This document shows positions 44,878-53,809 of a DNA stretch of 64,000 nucleotides, in pieces (position 1 is the first letter of the stretch; every line of letters starts with the position of its first letter). Location: positions 62,001-126,000 of the forward strand of contig NZ_CP032100.1 of the NCBI RefSeq assembly GCF_003544815.1, given 5' to 3'. Origin of the DNA: Arcobacter suis CECT 7833 (GTDB lineage Bacteria; Campylobacterota; Campylobacteria; Campylobacterales; Arcobacteraceae). The notes under the pieces were generated by a model. It searched no databases, was not told where the DNA came from, and was given only the letters and a program-made list of their open reading frames with translations. The position numbers were made by a program, and so were the translations under genes.

Positions 44878-46067
44878 TGTTAAGAATATTACTAAGCTCA
44901 TTTCTTGCTAGTTCACTATTGAGTGCTGTAACAATAGATGAGCTAGTAAAAAATAGTTTTGAAAAAAACTATGATTTAAAAAGTTTAAATAAATCAATAA
45001 ACGTAGCAAATGAACAAATAAAAGTTTCTAAGAATTGGGAAAATCCAATGCTTGCTTTTAAAGTAAATAACATTGGATTAAATAAACCATTATCAAATCA
45101 AAAAGAGTATGGAGTTGAACTTTCACAAGTTATTCCTATTGGAAGAACTCTTGATATTGAAGAAAATATTGCTAAAAAAGATAGAAATATAAAACTGTTT
45201 GACTTAGAAGATAAAAAACTTGAACTTGAATCAAAAATATATGAATATTCGTACAATATTTTGATTTTAGAAAAACGATATAAACTAATAGAAAACTATT
45301 TAAAAAATATAGAAAAACTTGAAGAGTTATATAGCTCTTTATATAAATATCAAAAAGCCTCTTTAAATGAAGTTTTAAATACAAAAGTATCATATTTAGA
45401 TTTGAAACTTGAACTTGATAATTTAAAAACAATGATAGATAATTTGTATCTAAATTTAGAATTAATAAGTTATGAAAAAGTTCAAACAATAGATGAAAAT
45501 ATCGATATAAAAGAGATAAATAAAGCTTTTATAAATCAAGAACTTATTATCACTCATCCAAAAGTAAAAACTTTAGAAGAAGATAGCTCAAAATACAAAG
45601 AAATGGCAAGTTTAGAAGAAGCGAAGAAGTATTCAAATGTAACTTTGAGTGTGGAATATATGCAAAATGCTGAACAAGATTATGGAAATGTAACGGTAGG
45701 AATACCACTTCCTTTATATAAAACTGAAAATATAAATGCTTTAAAGGCAAAACTAAATTCAAATGAAACAAACGATAAATTGGATAGTTTTATACATAAT
45801 TTATCTTTGCAAACAAATATTTATTTAAACAATCTAAATCAAAGTGCTAGAAATTACAGACTCATCCAAAAAGAGATAATTCCACTAAAACAAAAAATCC
45901 AAACAAATATAGAAAATTACAATAGCTTCGAGCTGGTAAAACCAGAAGAAAGCATAAATAATCTAAATGAATTAATTACCTATGAAACAAAAGCTTTAGA
46001 TGAAGCATTAAAATATTATGAGAGTTATTCACAACTTATCTACTTTACAAATAAAGGTTTAAAATGA
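44877..46067 (+). CDS. TolC-family outer-membrane efflux channel (CusC-like)
   Basis: A 396-residue protein with a signal peptide (residues 1-17) and the two long helical outer-membrane efflux repeats. The first repeat shows SFEKNYDLKSLNKSINVANEQIKVS and ENPMLAFKVNN, the second VTVGIPLPLYKTENINALKAK. It is a little shorter than E. coli CusC (about 440 residues) and lacks a lipobox. It forms the exit duct for the adaptor and pump encoded next, with a four-base overlap to the adaptor gene. Confidence 0.88.
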   Translation: MLRILLSSFLASSLLSAVTIDELVKNSFEKNYDLKSLNKSINVANEQIKVSKNWENPMLAFKVNNIGLNKPLSNQKEYGVELSQVIPIGRTLDIEENIAKKDRNIKLFDLEDKKLELESKIYEYSYNILILEKRYKLIENYLKNIEKLEELYSSLYKYQKASLNEVLNTKVSYLDLKLELDNLKTMIDNLYLNLELISYEKVQTIDENIDIKEINKAFINQELIITHPKVKTLEEDSSKYKEMASLEEAKKYSNVTLSVEYMQNAEQDYGNVTVGIPLPLYKTENINALKAKLNSNETNDKLDSFIHNLSLQTNIYLNNLNQSARNYRLIQKEIIPLKQKIQTNIENYNSFELVKPEESINNLNELITYETKALDEALKYYESYSQLIYFTNKGLK

Positions 46068-47068
46068 TTAAAATATTGATATTAAGTACCCTACTTTTTA
46101 GTGGTTTTTTACAAGCGGAGATTTTAGATGCAAAACAGTTATTTAATAAAAAGATTACAAAAGTAGTAAAAGAAGAAGTATCTATAAATAAAAGTTTTTA
46201 TGGAGTTACAAAAATAGATGAATCATCTTTAGTTGATATTACAAGTAGATTTGATGGTTATATTACAAAACTAAATGCAAATAAAAAATATATGACTATA
46301 AAAAAAGGTGAACCTTTATATTCTGTATATTCTCAAGAACTTTTAAGTATTCAAAATGAACTGCAAGTAGCTAAGAATTTTAATCAAAATATCTATCAAA
46401 GTACTTTTTCAAGACTTGATAATTTAGATATTTCAAAAGGTGAACAACAAAAAATAAAAGATGGAAAAATGAATTCAAATGGTTTAGTGGTGACTTCTCC
46501 AATAAATGGAATATTGTTGGAAAAAAACATAAATCAATCAAGTGCTATAACTAAAGGAAATTTGCTTTTACAAATGGCTAGTTTAGACAGAATCTGGTTT
46601 GTAGCTTCTGTTTATCAAAGTGATTTAGAGTTTATAAAAAAAGATAATATGGCACTTATAACTATAGATGGAATAAATCAAAAATTAAATTCAAAGGTTG
46701 ATTTTGTCTACCCTATTTTTGATGAAAAAACTAAAACAGTTGATGTGAGATTTATTCTTGAAAATGAGGATTTAAAATTGGTTCCAAGTATGTTTGGGAA
46801 AGTTGATATAAATGTAAAAAAAGACCTTATGTTAACTCTTCCAAAAACAGCAGTTCTAAAAAAAGCAGATAAATTTTATGTTTTCAAACCTTTAGAAAAT
46901 GGTGAATTTGAACCTATAAAAATAGAAGCAAAAAGAATATCTTCAAATAAATATGAAATATTAAGTGGATTAAATGAAAATGATGAGGTTATAAATAACG
47001 CCCTATTCCTACTTGATTCAGATGCAGTTACAAATGCACTTTATGAATCAGATAAAGAGGATTGGTAA
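46064..47068 (+). CDS. RND efflux periplasmic adaptor (CusB-like)
   Basis: A 334-residue membrane-fusion protein with a signal peptide of 18 residues. Order: a short N-terminal strand segment, the lipoyl half-motifs (ITSRFDGYITKLNA and LVVTSPINGILLEKNI), the helical hairpin between them, then the beta-barrel and membrane-proximal domains (GKVDINVKKDLMLTLPKTAVLK). It links the inner-membrane pump to the channel. Its stop is two bases before the chosen start of the pump gene. Confidence 0.88.
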   Translation: MIKILILSTLLFSGFLQAEILDAKQLFNKKITKVVKEEVSINKSFYGVTKIDESSLVDITSRFDGYITKLNANKKYMTIKKGEPLYSVYSQELLSIQNELQVAKNFNQNIYQSTFSRLDNLDISKGEQQKIKDGKMNSNGLVVTSPINGILLEKNINQSSAITKGNLLLQMASLDRIWFVASVYQSDLEFIKKDNMALITIDGINQKLNSKVDFVYPIFDEKTKTVDVRFILENEDLKLVPSMFGKVDINVKKDLMLTLPKTAVLKKADKFYVFKPLENGEFEPIKIEAKRISSNKYEILSGLNENDEVINNALFLLDSDAVTNALYESDKEDW

Positions 47069-47070
47069 TT

Positions 47071-50000
47071 ATGGTAGAGAGTATAATTTCATATAGTATA
47101 AGAAATAAATTTCTAGTACTTTTTTCAATTCTAATTTTAACTGTTGCTTCATTTTGGGCTGTTAAAAATACAAATTTAGACGCCCTACCTGACTTATCAC
47201 CTCCACAAGTAATCATACAAGTTGAATGGAGTGGACAAAGTCCAAAAACAATAGAAGAACAAATCTCTTATCCTTTAATCTCAAATTTGATGAGTTTGCC
47301 AAATATACAAACAGTTCGAGCGATGACTTCATTTTCAACAGCAATGATTTATATAATATTTAAAGACGGAACTGATATTTATGATTCAAGAAGTAGAGTT
47401 TTAGAGCAACTTTCAACTTTACAAGGAACATTTCCAACAGGTGCAACTGTTCAACTTGGACCTGATGCCACAGGTGTTGGTTGGGCATATGAATATGCTT
47501 TAAAATCAAATACAAAAAGTTTAGATGAGTTACGAACTTTACAAGATTATTATTTTAAATATGCACTTTTAGGTGTTGATGGAGTTAGTGAAATAGCCTC
47601 AATTGGTGGGTATGTAAAAAACTATGAAATTACACTAAATCAGGATAAATTAGTTCAATATGATTTAAATATAAATGAAATAAAAGATATTATCCAAGCA
47701 AACAATAGTGATATAGGTGGAAGAATCATTTTAGAAAATGGTTATGAACATATAATCACAGCTCGAGGTTACTTAAAATCTCTAAGTGATATTGAAAATA
47801 TTACTATTAAAACTTCAAATAATATTCCACTAAAAATAAAAGATATAGCTGAGGTTAATATTACTTCAAGTGCAAGACGTGGTATGGTTGATTTAAATGG
47901 TCAAGGTGAGACGATTGGAGGTATTGTAATAGTTCGACATGGAGAAAATCCTTATGCTGTTATAAAGGCTGTAAAAGAGAAATTAGCCACATTAAAAGTT
48001 CCCGATGTGGAAGTAGTTGAAGTTTATGATAGAAGTTCTCTTATAGATAAAGCAATTGATACTTTAAAAAATACTTTGATTGAAGAGTCTATTATTGTAG
48101 CAATTATTGCAACACTATTTTTATTTCATTTTAGATCTGCTTTGATTATTATCATTACTTTACCAATTACAGTGCTTATTAGTTTTTTACTTATGAAAGC
48201 TTTTGGAATTGGCTCAAATATTATGAGTTTAGGAGGAATCGCAATAGCAATTGGAGCAATGGTTGATGCCACAATTGTAATGGTTGAAAATGCCCACAAA
48301 TATCTGCAAGGAAAAGAGAATATTTCAAATGAAGAAAGAGTTGAAATAATCATAAAATCAGCAAAACAAGTAGGTCGTCCAATATTTTTTGCTTTAGTTT
48401 TAGTGGTAGTTTCATTTTTCCCTATTTTTGTTTTGACTGGTCAAGAAGGAAGGCTTTTTACACCTTTAGCATTTACTAAATCTTTTGCCATGATGACGGG
48501 AGCAATTTTATCTATTACCCTAGTTCCAATTTTAATGATTTTTTTAATTCGTGGAAAAATCATGGCTGAAGATAAAAATATTTTAAATAGATTTTTTATA
48601 AATCTTTATTCGCCACTTTTAAAAATGGCTTTAAAATTAAGGTATTTAATAGTTGTTATTTATATTGGAATAATTATTTTCGCATTTAGTGTTTATCAAA
48701 AACAAAATTGGGAATTTATGCCAATGATGAATGAACAAACTTTTATGTATATGCCAGTAACTCCTTATGGAATAAGTATTGATATGGCAAAAGAGTTAGC
48801 ACAAAAAACAGATTTAATTATAAAATCATTTCCTGAAGTACAAACAGCTTTTGCAAAAGTTGGACGAGCTTTAAGTGCCACAGATCCAGCACCACTTGCT
48901 ATGATTGAAACAATTATTACTTTCAAACCAGAATCACAATGGCGAGAAGGGATGACTTATAAAAAGCTCATGGAAGAGATGAATGAAAAACTTCAAGTAC
49001 ATGGACTTATAAACTCATGGACATACCCAATTAGAGGGCGAATTGATATGCTTTTAACTGGTATTAGAACACCTCTTGGAATAAAACTTTATGGAAATGA
49101 CCATAAAATCTTAGAAGAAACAGCAAAACAAATAGAGCAAAAATTAAGAAGTTATGAGGGAACTTTATCTGTATCTTCTGATAAGGTAAATTCAGGATAT
49201 TATTTAAATATTCAAATAAATGATGAAATGATTTCAAGATATGGAATAAGTAAAAACGATATTTTAGAAACAATAGATTTAGGAGTTGGTGGAACTCAAA
49301 TCTCAACTTTTTTGGATAAGTTAGAGAGATACCCAATAACTTTAAGATTTGAAGCAAATCAAAGGGAAGATTTAACAACACTAGAAAATCTTCAAATCAA
49401 AACAAATTTAGGTTTTCAACCTTTACGATTATTTGCAAATCTAAAATATGAAGAAGGACCATCTGTTATCTCTTCTGAAAAAGCTTTAAATGTAAGTTTT
49501 GTTTATATAACGCCAAAAGAGAGTGTTTCAACAAAACAATATAAAGATGAAGCAAATGAATTATTAAAAGAAATAGAGTTACCAAGTGGTTACTATTTTG
49601 AGTGGTCAGGACAAAGTGAATATTTGGAATCAGCTATGGAAAAATTGACTTATATTATTCCTTTAACTTTTATAATTATATTTGTGTTGATATATTTAGC
49701 TTTAAAAAATATGACTTATACTTTGATTATATTTTTTACTTTACCTTTTGCATTAAGTGGTGGAATAATATATTTAGATTATCTAGATTTTAATATTTCA
49801 ATTGCTGTAATAGTTGGTTTCTTAGCACTTTTAGGAGTTGCAGCTGAAACTTCTATTGTTATGCTTGTGTATTTAAATGAAGCAATGATTGAGTTAAAAC
49901 AAAGTTGTTTAAATATAACAAAAGATGAAATAGCAAAAGCTATCTATAAAGGTGCAGTTTTGAGACTTCGTCCAAAACTAATGACTCTTTTTACTATTTT

Positions 50001-50169
50001 AGGAGGATTAATCCCTATAATGTATATTCATGGAGTTGGAAGTGAAGTAATGCAAAGAATTGCAGCTCCGATGATTGGTGGAATGGTTACTTCAACATTT
50101 CTCACACTTATTATAATTCCAGCAATTTTTTATATAATTAGTATTAGAAACAATGATTCTACACATTAA
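47071..50169 (+). CDS. cusA: Heavy-metal RND pump, Cu(I)/Ag(I) type
   Basis: An inner-membrane proton-driven pump of 1032 residues with the usual two sets of transmembrane helices. The metal-relay methionines known from E. coli CusA (M573, M623, M672) correspond to M561 in YMPVTPYGIS, M611 in APLAMIET and M660 in RIDMLLTGI, with the same spacings of 50 and 49 residues. This favours copper or silver over zinc or cobalt. A longer frame starts at TTG 47062, but AGAGG at 47056-47060 is too close to it and correctly placed for ATG 47071. Confidence 0.95.
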   Translation: MVESIISYSIRNKFLVLFSILILTVASFWAVKNTNLDALPDLSPPQVIIQVEWSGQSPKTIEEQISYPLISNLMSLPNIQTVRAMTSFSTAMIYIIFKDGTDIYDSRSRVLEQLSTLQGTFPTGATVQLGPDATGVGWAYEYALKSNTKSLDELRTLQDYYFKYALLGVDGVSEIASIGGYVKNYEITLNQDKLVQYDLNINEIKDIIQANNSDIGGRIILENGYEHIITARGYLKSLSDIENITIKTSNNIPLKIKDIAEVNITSSARRGMVDLNGQGETIGGIVIVRHGENPYAVIKAVKEKLATLKVPDVEVVEVYDRSSLIDKAIDTLKNTLIEESIIVAIIATLFLFHFRSALIIIITLPITVLISFLLMKAFGIGSNIMSLGGIAIAIGAMVDATIVMVENAHKYLQGKENISNEERVEIIIKSAKQVGRPIFFALVLVVVSFFPIFVLTGQEGRLFTPLAFTKSFAMMTGAILSITLVPILMIFLIRGKIMAEDKNILNRFFINLYSPLLKMALKLRYLIVVIYIGIIIFAFSVYQKQNWEFMPMMNEQTFMYMPVTPYGISIDMAKELAQKTDLIIKSFPEVQTAFAKVGRALSATDPAPLAMIETIITFKPESQWREGMTYKKLMEEMNEKLQVHGLINSWTYPIRGRIDMLLTGIRTPLGIKLYGNDHKILEETAKQIEQKLRSYEGTLSVSSDKVNSGYYLNIQINDEMISRYGISKNDILETIDLGVGGTQISTFLDKLERYPITLRFEANQREDLTTLENLQIKTNLGFQPLRLFANLKYEEGPSVISSEKALNVSFVYITPKESVSTKQYKDEANELLKEIELPSGYYFEWSGQSEYLESAMEKLTYIIPLTFIIIFVLIYLALKNMTYTLIIFFTLPFALSGGIIYLDYLDFNISIAVIVGFLALLGVAAETSIVMLVYLNEAMIELKQSCLNITKDEIAKAIYKGAVLRLRPKLMTLFTILGGLIPIMYIHGVGSEVMQRIAAPMIGGMVTSTFLTLIIIPAIFYIISIRNNDSTH

Positions 50170-50217
50170 TTAAACAAAAAGAATATAGAATGTAGTAATT
50201 TAAAAAAAGGATAGAAG

Positions 50218-50796
50218 ATGAGATTTATAACAAAAATTACAAGTGCTTTAATATTGAGTTTTGGTTTAGCAAATGCTGCTTCTTATAGTGTTGATAATGC
50301 CCATACGAACGTAGGATTTTCAGTAAAACACATGATGATTACAAATGTAAAGGGTGATTTCAAAACTTATGATGCACAAATTGATTTTGATGAAGCTACG
50401 AAAAGTTTTAAAACATTTAGTGCAAATGTAAATACAGCTTCTATTGATACAGGTATTGAAAAAAGAGATGAACATTTAAGAAGTGATGATTTTTTTGCTT
50501 CAGAAAAATTTCCAAAGATGACTTTTGTTATGAAATCTTATGAATCAGATGGTAATGAAGGAAAAATGAAAGGGGATTTAACAATCAGAGGTATTACTAA
50601 ACCAGTTACTTTTGAAGTTGATGATATTGCTAGTGTAAAAGATTTTCAAGGTATTAAAAGAGTTGGTTTTTCTTTAAAAGGTAAAATTAATAGAATGGAT
50701 TATGATTTAAAATGGAATAAAGCTCTTGAGTTAGGTGGCGTTGCTGTAGCTGAAGAAGTGAAAATCATAGTTGATGTTGAAGCTGTACAAAAATAG
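50218..50796 (+). CDS. YceI-family periplasmic lipocalin-like protein
   Basis: A 192-residue exported protein with a signal peptide (about 20 residues ending NAA) and one YceI domain: YSVDNAHTNVGFSVKHMM, DTGIEKRDEHLRSDDFF, KMTFVMKSY and GDLTIRGITKPVTFEV. These eight-stranded barrels bind long polyisoprenoids or amphiphiles in the periplasm. AAAGGA precedes the ATG. It lies between the metal pump and the Cys-rich peptide, but nothing in its sequence points to metals. Confidence 0.92.
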   Translation: MRFITKITSALILSFGLANAASYSVDNAHTNVGFSVKHMMITNVKGDFKTYDAQIDFDEATKSFKTFSANVNTASIDTGIEKRDEHLRSDDFFASEKFPKMTFVMKSYESDGNEGKMKGDLTIRGITKPVTFEVDDIASVKDFQGIKRVGFSLKGKINRMDYDLKWNKALELGGVAVAEEVKIIVDVEAVQK

Positions 50797-50828
50797 TATA
50801 ATTAAATAAATATAAATAAGGAAACAAT

Positions 50829-51131
50829 ATGAAAATGAGATTATCAGGATTATTATTAGGATTTTTACTTGCAACTACATTATCATTTGCAGCAGAAGGT
50901 TCATGCGGAGCTGGAAAATGTGGTGCTGAAATGAAAAAAGAGATGAAAGGTTCATGCGGAGCTGGAAAATGTGGTGCTGAAATGAAAAAAGAGATGAAAG
51001 GTTCATGCGGAGCTGGAAAATGTGGTGCCGAAATGAAAAAAGAAATGAATGATGGAATGAAAGACACTAAAAAAGAGATGAAAGACCAAATGAAAGGTTC
51101 ATGCGGAGCTGGGAAATGTGGTTCTAAGTAA
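50829..51131 (+). CDS. Secreted Cys-rich repeat peptide with GKCG motifs
   Basis: A 100-residue precursor. Residues 1-22 form a signal peptide ending in SFAA. The mature part is built from a 17-residue unit, GSCGAGKCGAEMKKEMK, three times in tandem, and a final GSCGAGKCG after a spacer of Lys, Asp, Glu and Met. There are eight cysteines, all in SCGAGKC pairs, and many methionines. The GKCG motif resembles HvfA-type and bufferin-like exported copper-binding peptides, which are modified by DUF692 (MNIO) enzymes, but no such enzyme gene is in this window. Its position after the copper pump operon supports metal binding. Function is inferred. Confidence 0.8.
   Translation: MKMRLSGLLLGFLLATTLSFAAEGSCGAGKCGAEMKKEMKGSCGAGKCGAEMKKEMKGSCGAGKCGAEMKKEMNDGMKDTKKEMKDQMKGSCGAGKCGSK
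50898..51050 (+). repeat. Three 51-base tandem repeats in the Cys-rich peptide gene
   Basis: Units at 50898-50948, 50949-50999 and 51000-51050. The first two are identical; the third has three changed bases, one of them altering the last codon. A partial fourth copy starts at 51096. Confidence 0.9.
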
Positions 51132-51135
51132 CCAC

Positions 51136-51165
51136 TTATAAGAGGTCTTTTAAGACTTCTTATAA
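51136..51165. terminator. Bidirectional terminator between the Cys-rich peptide and MATE genes
   Basis: TTATAAGAGGTCTT and AAGACTTCTTATAA form a 14-base-pair stem with one G-T pair and a two-base loop. It overlaps the last codon of the leftward MATE gene. Confidence 0.7.
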
Positions 51166-52518
51166 ACTCTTATTTAAAATCTCTTTTAATAATCTATTTG
51201 TATAAAAATAAGTAAAAATTGCCGCACTATAAATCATAAATAAAATTCCAAACCATAAATAAATAAAATCAAGTTCAAAATACTTTACAATAAAATAAGC
51301 AATTATTAATTTTGCAAAAATCTGTCTATATAACCCAATATATAAAAGCATTTTGGGTCTTTTTATGGCTTGAAGTGTTGAAACACAAACAAATAAAATT
51401 ACATAAGCATAAAATATCCAAATTTCAATGAGTAAATAACTCACTCCAAAATCTACAACTATTGGATTAGAATCAAAAAATGAAATGATAAATCGTCCTA
51501 AAAGGGTTAAAGAGATTATTCCAATTGTTGAAATAATAAACCCATATTTAATTGAAACTTTTAAAGTCTCAATTACCCTATCATACTTTTTAGCACCATA
51601 ATTGTTTGATACAAGAGCAAGAACAGCAGTGCTTAGTCCAAGGGCTGGTAAAAGCATTAGTTGTTCAACTCTATACCCTATTCCATATCCTGCAACGGCA
51701 TACATTCCATAATGTGATACAAAATAAGTAAGAATCAATGAACCAATAGCCATTGTGAGCATATTTAAACTTGATGGATTTCCTTGAATTAAAAATTGTT
51801 TATAAACTCTGATATTTGGAATAAAATATTCTAGTTTTTCAAAATGAATAAGTTTTGTTTGTAAAACTTTGTAAAATAGATAAAACATATTTATTATTTG
51901 AATCAAAACCGTAGCAAATGCAATTCCTTTTATTCCCATCGCAGGAATAAATAAAAATCCATACATTAACAGAGGATTTAAAGCTAAGTTGGCAAAAAAG
52001 CCAAATATCAAACTATTTCTATAAGTTTTTGTATCTCCTGTTGCCACTAAAATAGAGTTTAGGGAAAAGTTAAACATAAAAAATACAGCACCAAATAAAA
52101 TAGGATTTATATAATCAAGTGAAAGTTGTAAATACTCTTCTTTTGCTCCTAAAAGCATAAAAAGAGCTGGTGCAAAAAAATATCCAATAATACTTAATAG
52201 AAGTCCAATAATAGGAACAAAAATCAAACCTTTGTGAGCATAAATAGAAGCTAATTTATATCTTTTTTTACCAAGAGCATTTCCAAGAAGGGCTGTAATT
52301 GCTGAACTAAAACCATATCCAAAACCAATAATTAAGAAAAATATCATAAAAGATAAAGTTAATGCTGATATTGCTTGTGTTGAAATGAGTCCAGCATAAA
52401 ATGTATCAACAACATTGTACATGGTGTTAAAAAACATTCCCATACTTGCAGGAATTGCTAATTGTTTTATTAGTGAGGGAATATTTTGTGTGGTTAGGTT
52501 TTCTGAGTTTGTTTTCAA
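51160..52518 (-). CDS. MATE-family multidrug/cation efflux transporter
   Basis: A 452-residue inner-membrane antiporter with 12 predicted helices in two homologous halves. Signatures: IPSLIKQLAIPASMGMFFNTMYN at the start split across the first helix, FGYGFSSAITALLGNALGKK, and the second-half GYGIGYRVEQLMLLPALGLSTAVLALVSNNYGAKKYDR region. It exports drugs or organic cations using sodium or protons; the substrate is unknown. It lies 19 bases after hom on the same strand. Confidence 0.9.
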   Translation of the reverse strand: MKTNSENLTTQNIPSLIKQLAIPASMGMFFNTMYNVVDTFYAGLISTQAISALTLSFMIFFLIIGFGYGFSSAITALLGNALGKKRYKLASIYAHKGLIFVPIIGLLLSIIGYFFAPALFMLLGAKEEYLQLSLDYINPILFGAVFFMFNFSLNSILVATGDTKTYRNSLIFGFFANLALNPLLMYGFLFIPAMGIKGIAFATVLIQIINMFYLFYKVLQTKLIHFEKLEYFIPNIRVYKQFLIQGNPSSLNMLTMAIGSLILTYFVSHYGMYAVAGYGIGYRVEQLMLLPALGLSTAVLALVSNNYGAKKYDRVIETLKVSIKYGFIISTIGIISLTLLGRFIISFFDSNPIVVDFGVSYLLIEIWIFYAYVILFVCVSTLQAIKRPKMLLYIGLYRQIFAKLIIAYFIVKYFELDFIYLWFGILFMIYSAAIFTYFYTNRLLKEILNKSL

Positions 52519-52537
52519 ATTTTTAAGAATAGAAGAA

Positions 52538-53800
52538 CTATTCTTCTATTCTTATCATGGCAGGTTTACTTAAAATTACCCCTGAGTTTTCAAGTTCAGT
52601 TATTGCTTTTACAATATCTTTTTCAATAGAGATATGTGTAGTTAAAAGTAAATTTGCACTTCCATTTTTTAATGGTTTTTGTAACATTGCTTCAATAGAG
52701 ATTGAGTTATCTCCTAAAATAGTTGCTATTTTTGCTAAAGTTCCTGATTTATCAGCAACTTCAAGTCTTAAATAATATTTTGTTTGGATATTATCTTTTG
52801 ACATTAACGTGATTTTTTCACCCGGTTGATTTTCAAAACCAAGCATTGGTGAACCTTTTCCACGTCTTGCTATATCAATAATATTTGCAATAACAGCAGA
52901 TGCTGTGGCATCACCACCAGCTCCTGCTCCATAAAACATAGTTTCACCAACTTTATCTCCAACAACAGAGATTCCATTCATAACACCATCAACTTTTGCA
53001 ATCATTTTATCTTGAGGAATTAAAACGGGATGAACTCTTAATTCAACTTCGTTTCCTACTTTTTTTGCAATTCCTAAAAGTTTAATTGAATATTCAAACT
53101 CTTTTGCAAATTCTATATCTGCATTTGAAATATTTTGAATACCTTCTATTAAAATATCTTCAGGTTTTACATCAATTCCATAAGCAATTGAACCTAAAAT
53201 TAAAAGTTTATGTGCAGCATCAAATCCACCAACATCAAAAGTAGGATCAGATTCAGCATAACCTAAATCTTGAGCTTCTTTTAAAATAGCATCATAACTT
53301 ACACCATCATTTATCATACGAGTAAGCATATAATTACAAGTTCCATTCATAATACCTTGAATAGATTTGATATGATTTGCACTTAATCCATCTCTTAGGG
53401 CATTAATAATTGGAATTCCACCAGCAACTGCTGCTTCAAACTCAAATGGAATATCACCAGCTAATTCTTGAAGTTCATATCTATGATATGCTAATAAAGC
53501 TTTATTAGCTGTAACCACAGCTTTCCCTTTTAATAAAGCTTTTCTAACAATTTCATTTGGTTTATCAATTCCACCCATTAGTTCAACTACAACATCAATT
53601 GAATCATCATTTAAAACATCATCAATATTATCTGTTAATTTAATATCAACATCTCTCATTTTATGTAAGTTTGAAACTACTCCAAGGGTTACTACAATCT
53701 CTTTACCAGCACGTGCTGCTATAATATTTTTATTATCTCTTAAAATATTAGCAACACTAGCTCCAACTGTACCAACTCCGATAATTCCAACTCTTAACAT
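52538..53800 (-). CDS. hom: Homoserine dehydrogenase
   Basis: A 420-residue enzyme that reduces aspartate semialdehyde to homoserine for threonine and methionine. The N-terminal dinucleotide fold is GIIGVGTVGASVANIL. The catalytic domain carries VTANKALLAYH, AAVAGGIPIINALRDGL, GIMNGTCNYML and DPTFDVGGFDAAHKL. A C-terminal ACT domain (about 345-420) suggests threonine feedback. It follows the aminotransferase gene by nine bases; the same pair is adjacent in Campylobacter jejuni as I recall. Confidence 0.96.
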   Translation of the reverse strand: MLRVGIIGVGTVGASVANILRDNKNIIAARAGKEIVVTLGVVSNLHKMRDVDIKLTDNIDDVLNDDSIDVVVELMGGIDKPNEIVRKALLKGKAVVTANKALLAYHRYELQELAGDIPFEFEAAVAGGIPIINALRDGLSANHIKSIQGIMNGTCNYMLTRMINDGVSYDAILKEAQDLGYAESDPTFDVGGFDAAHKLLILGSIAYGIDVKPEDILIEGIQNISNADIEFAKEFEYSIKLLGIAKKVGNEVELRVHPVLIPQDKMIAKVDGVMNGISVVGDKVGETMFYGAGAGGDATASAVIANIIDIARRGKGSPMLGFENQPGEKITLMSKDNIQTKYYLRLEVADKSGTLAKIATILGDNSISIEAMLQKPLKNGSANLLLTTHISIEKDIVKAITELENSGVILSKPAMIRIEE

Positions 53801-53809
53801 GAATAATTC

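Noticed and set aside
50765-51067. 100-codon leftward frame with repeats
   Set aside because: It is the antisense of the Cys-rich peptide gene; the repeats are explained by that gene.
50898-51128. CRISPR-like array
   Set aside because: The 51-base repeats are in tandem without spacers and keep a reading frame with a signal peptide.
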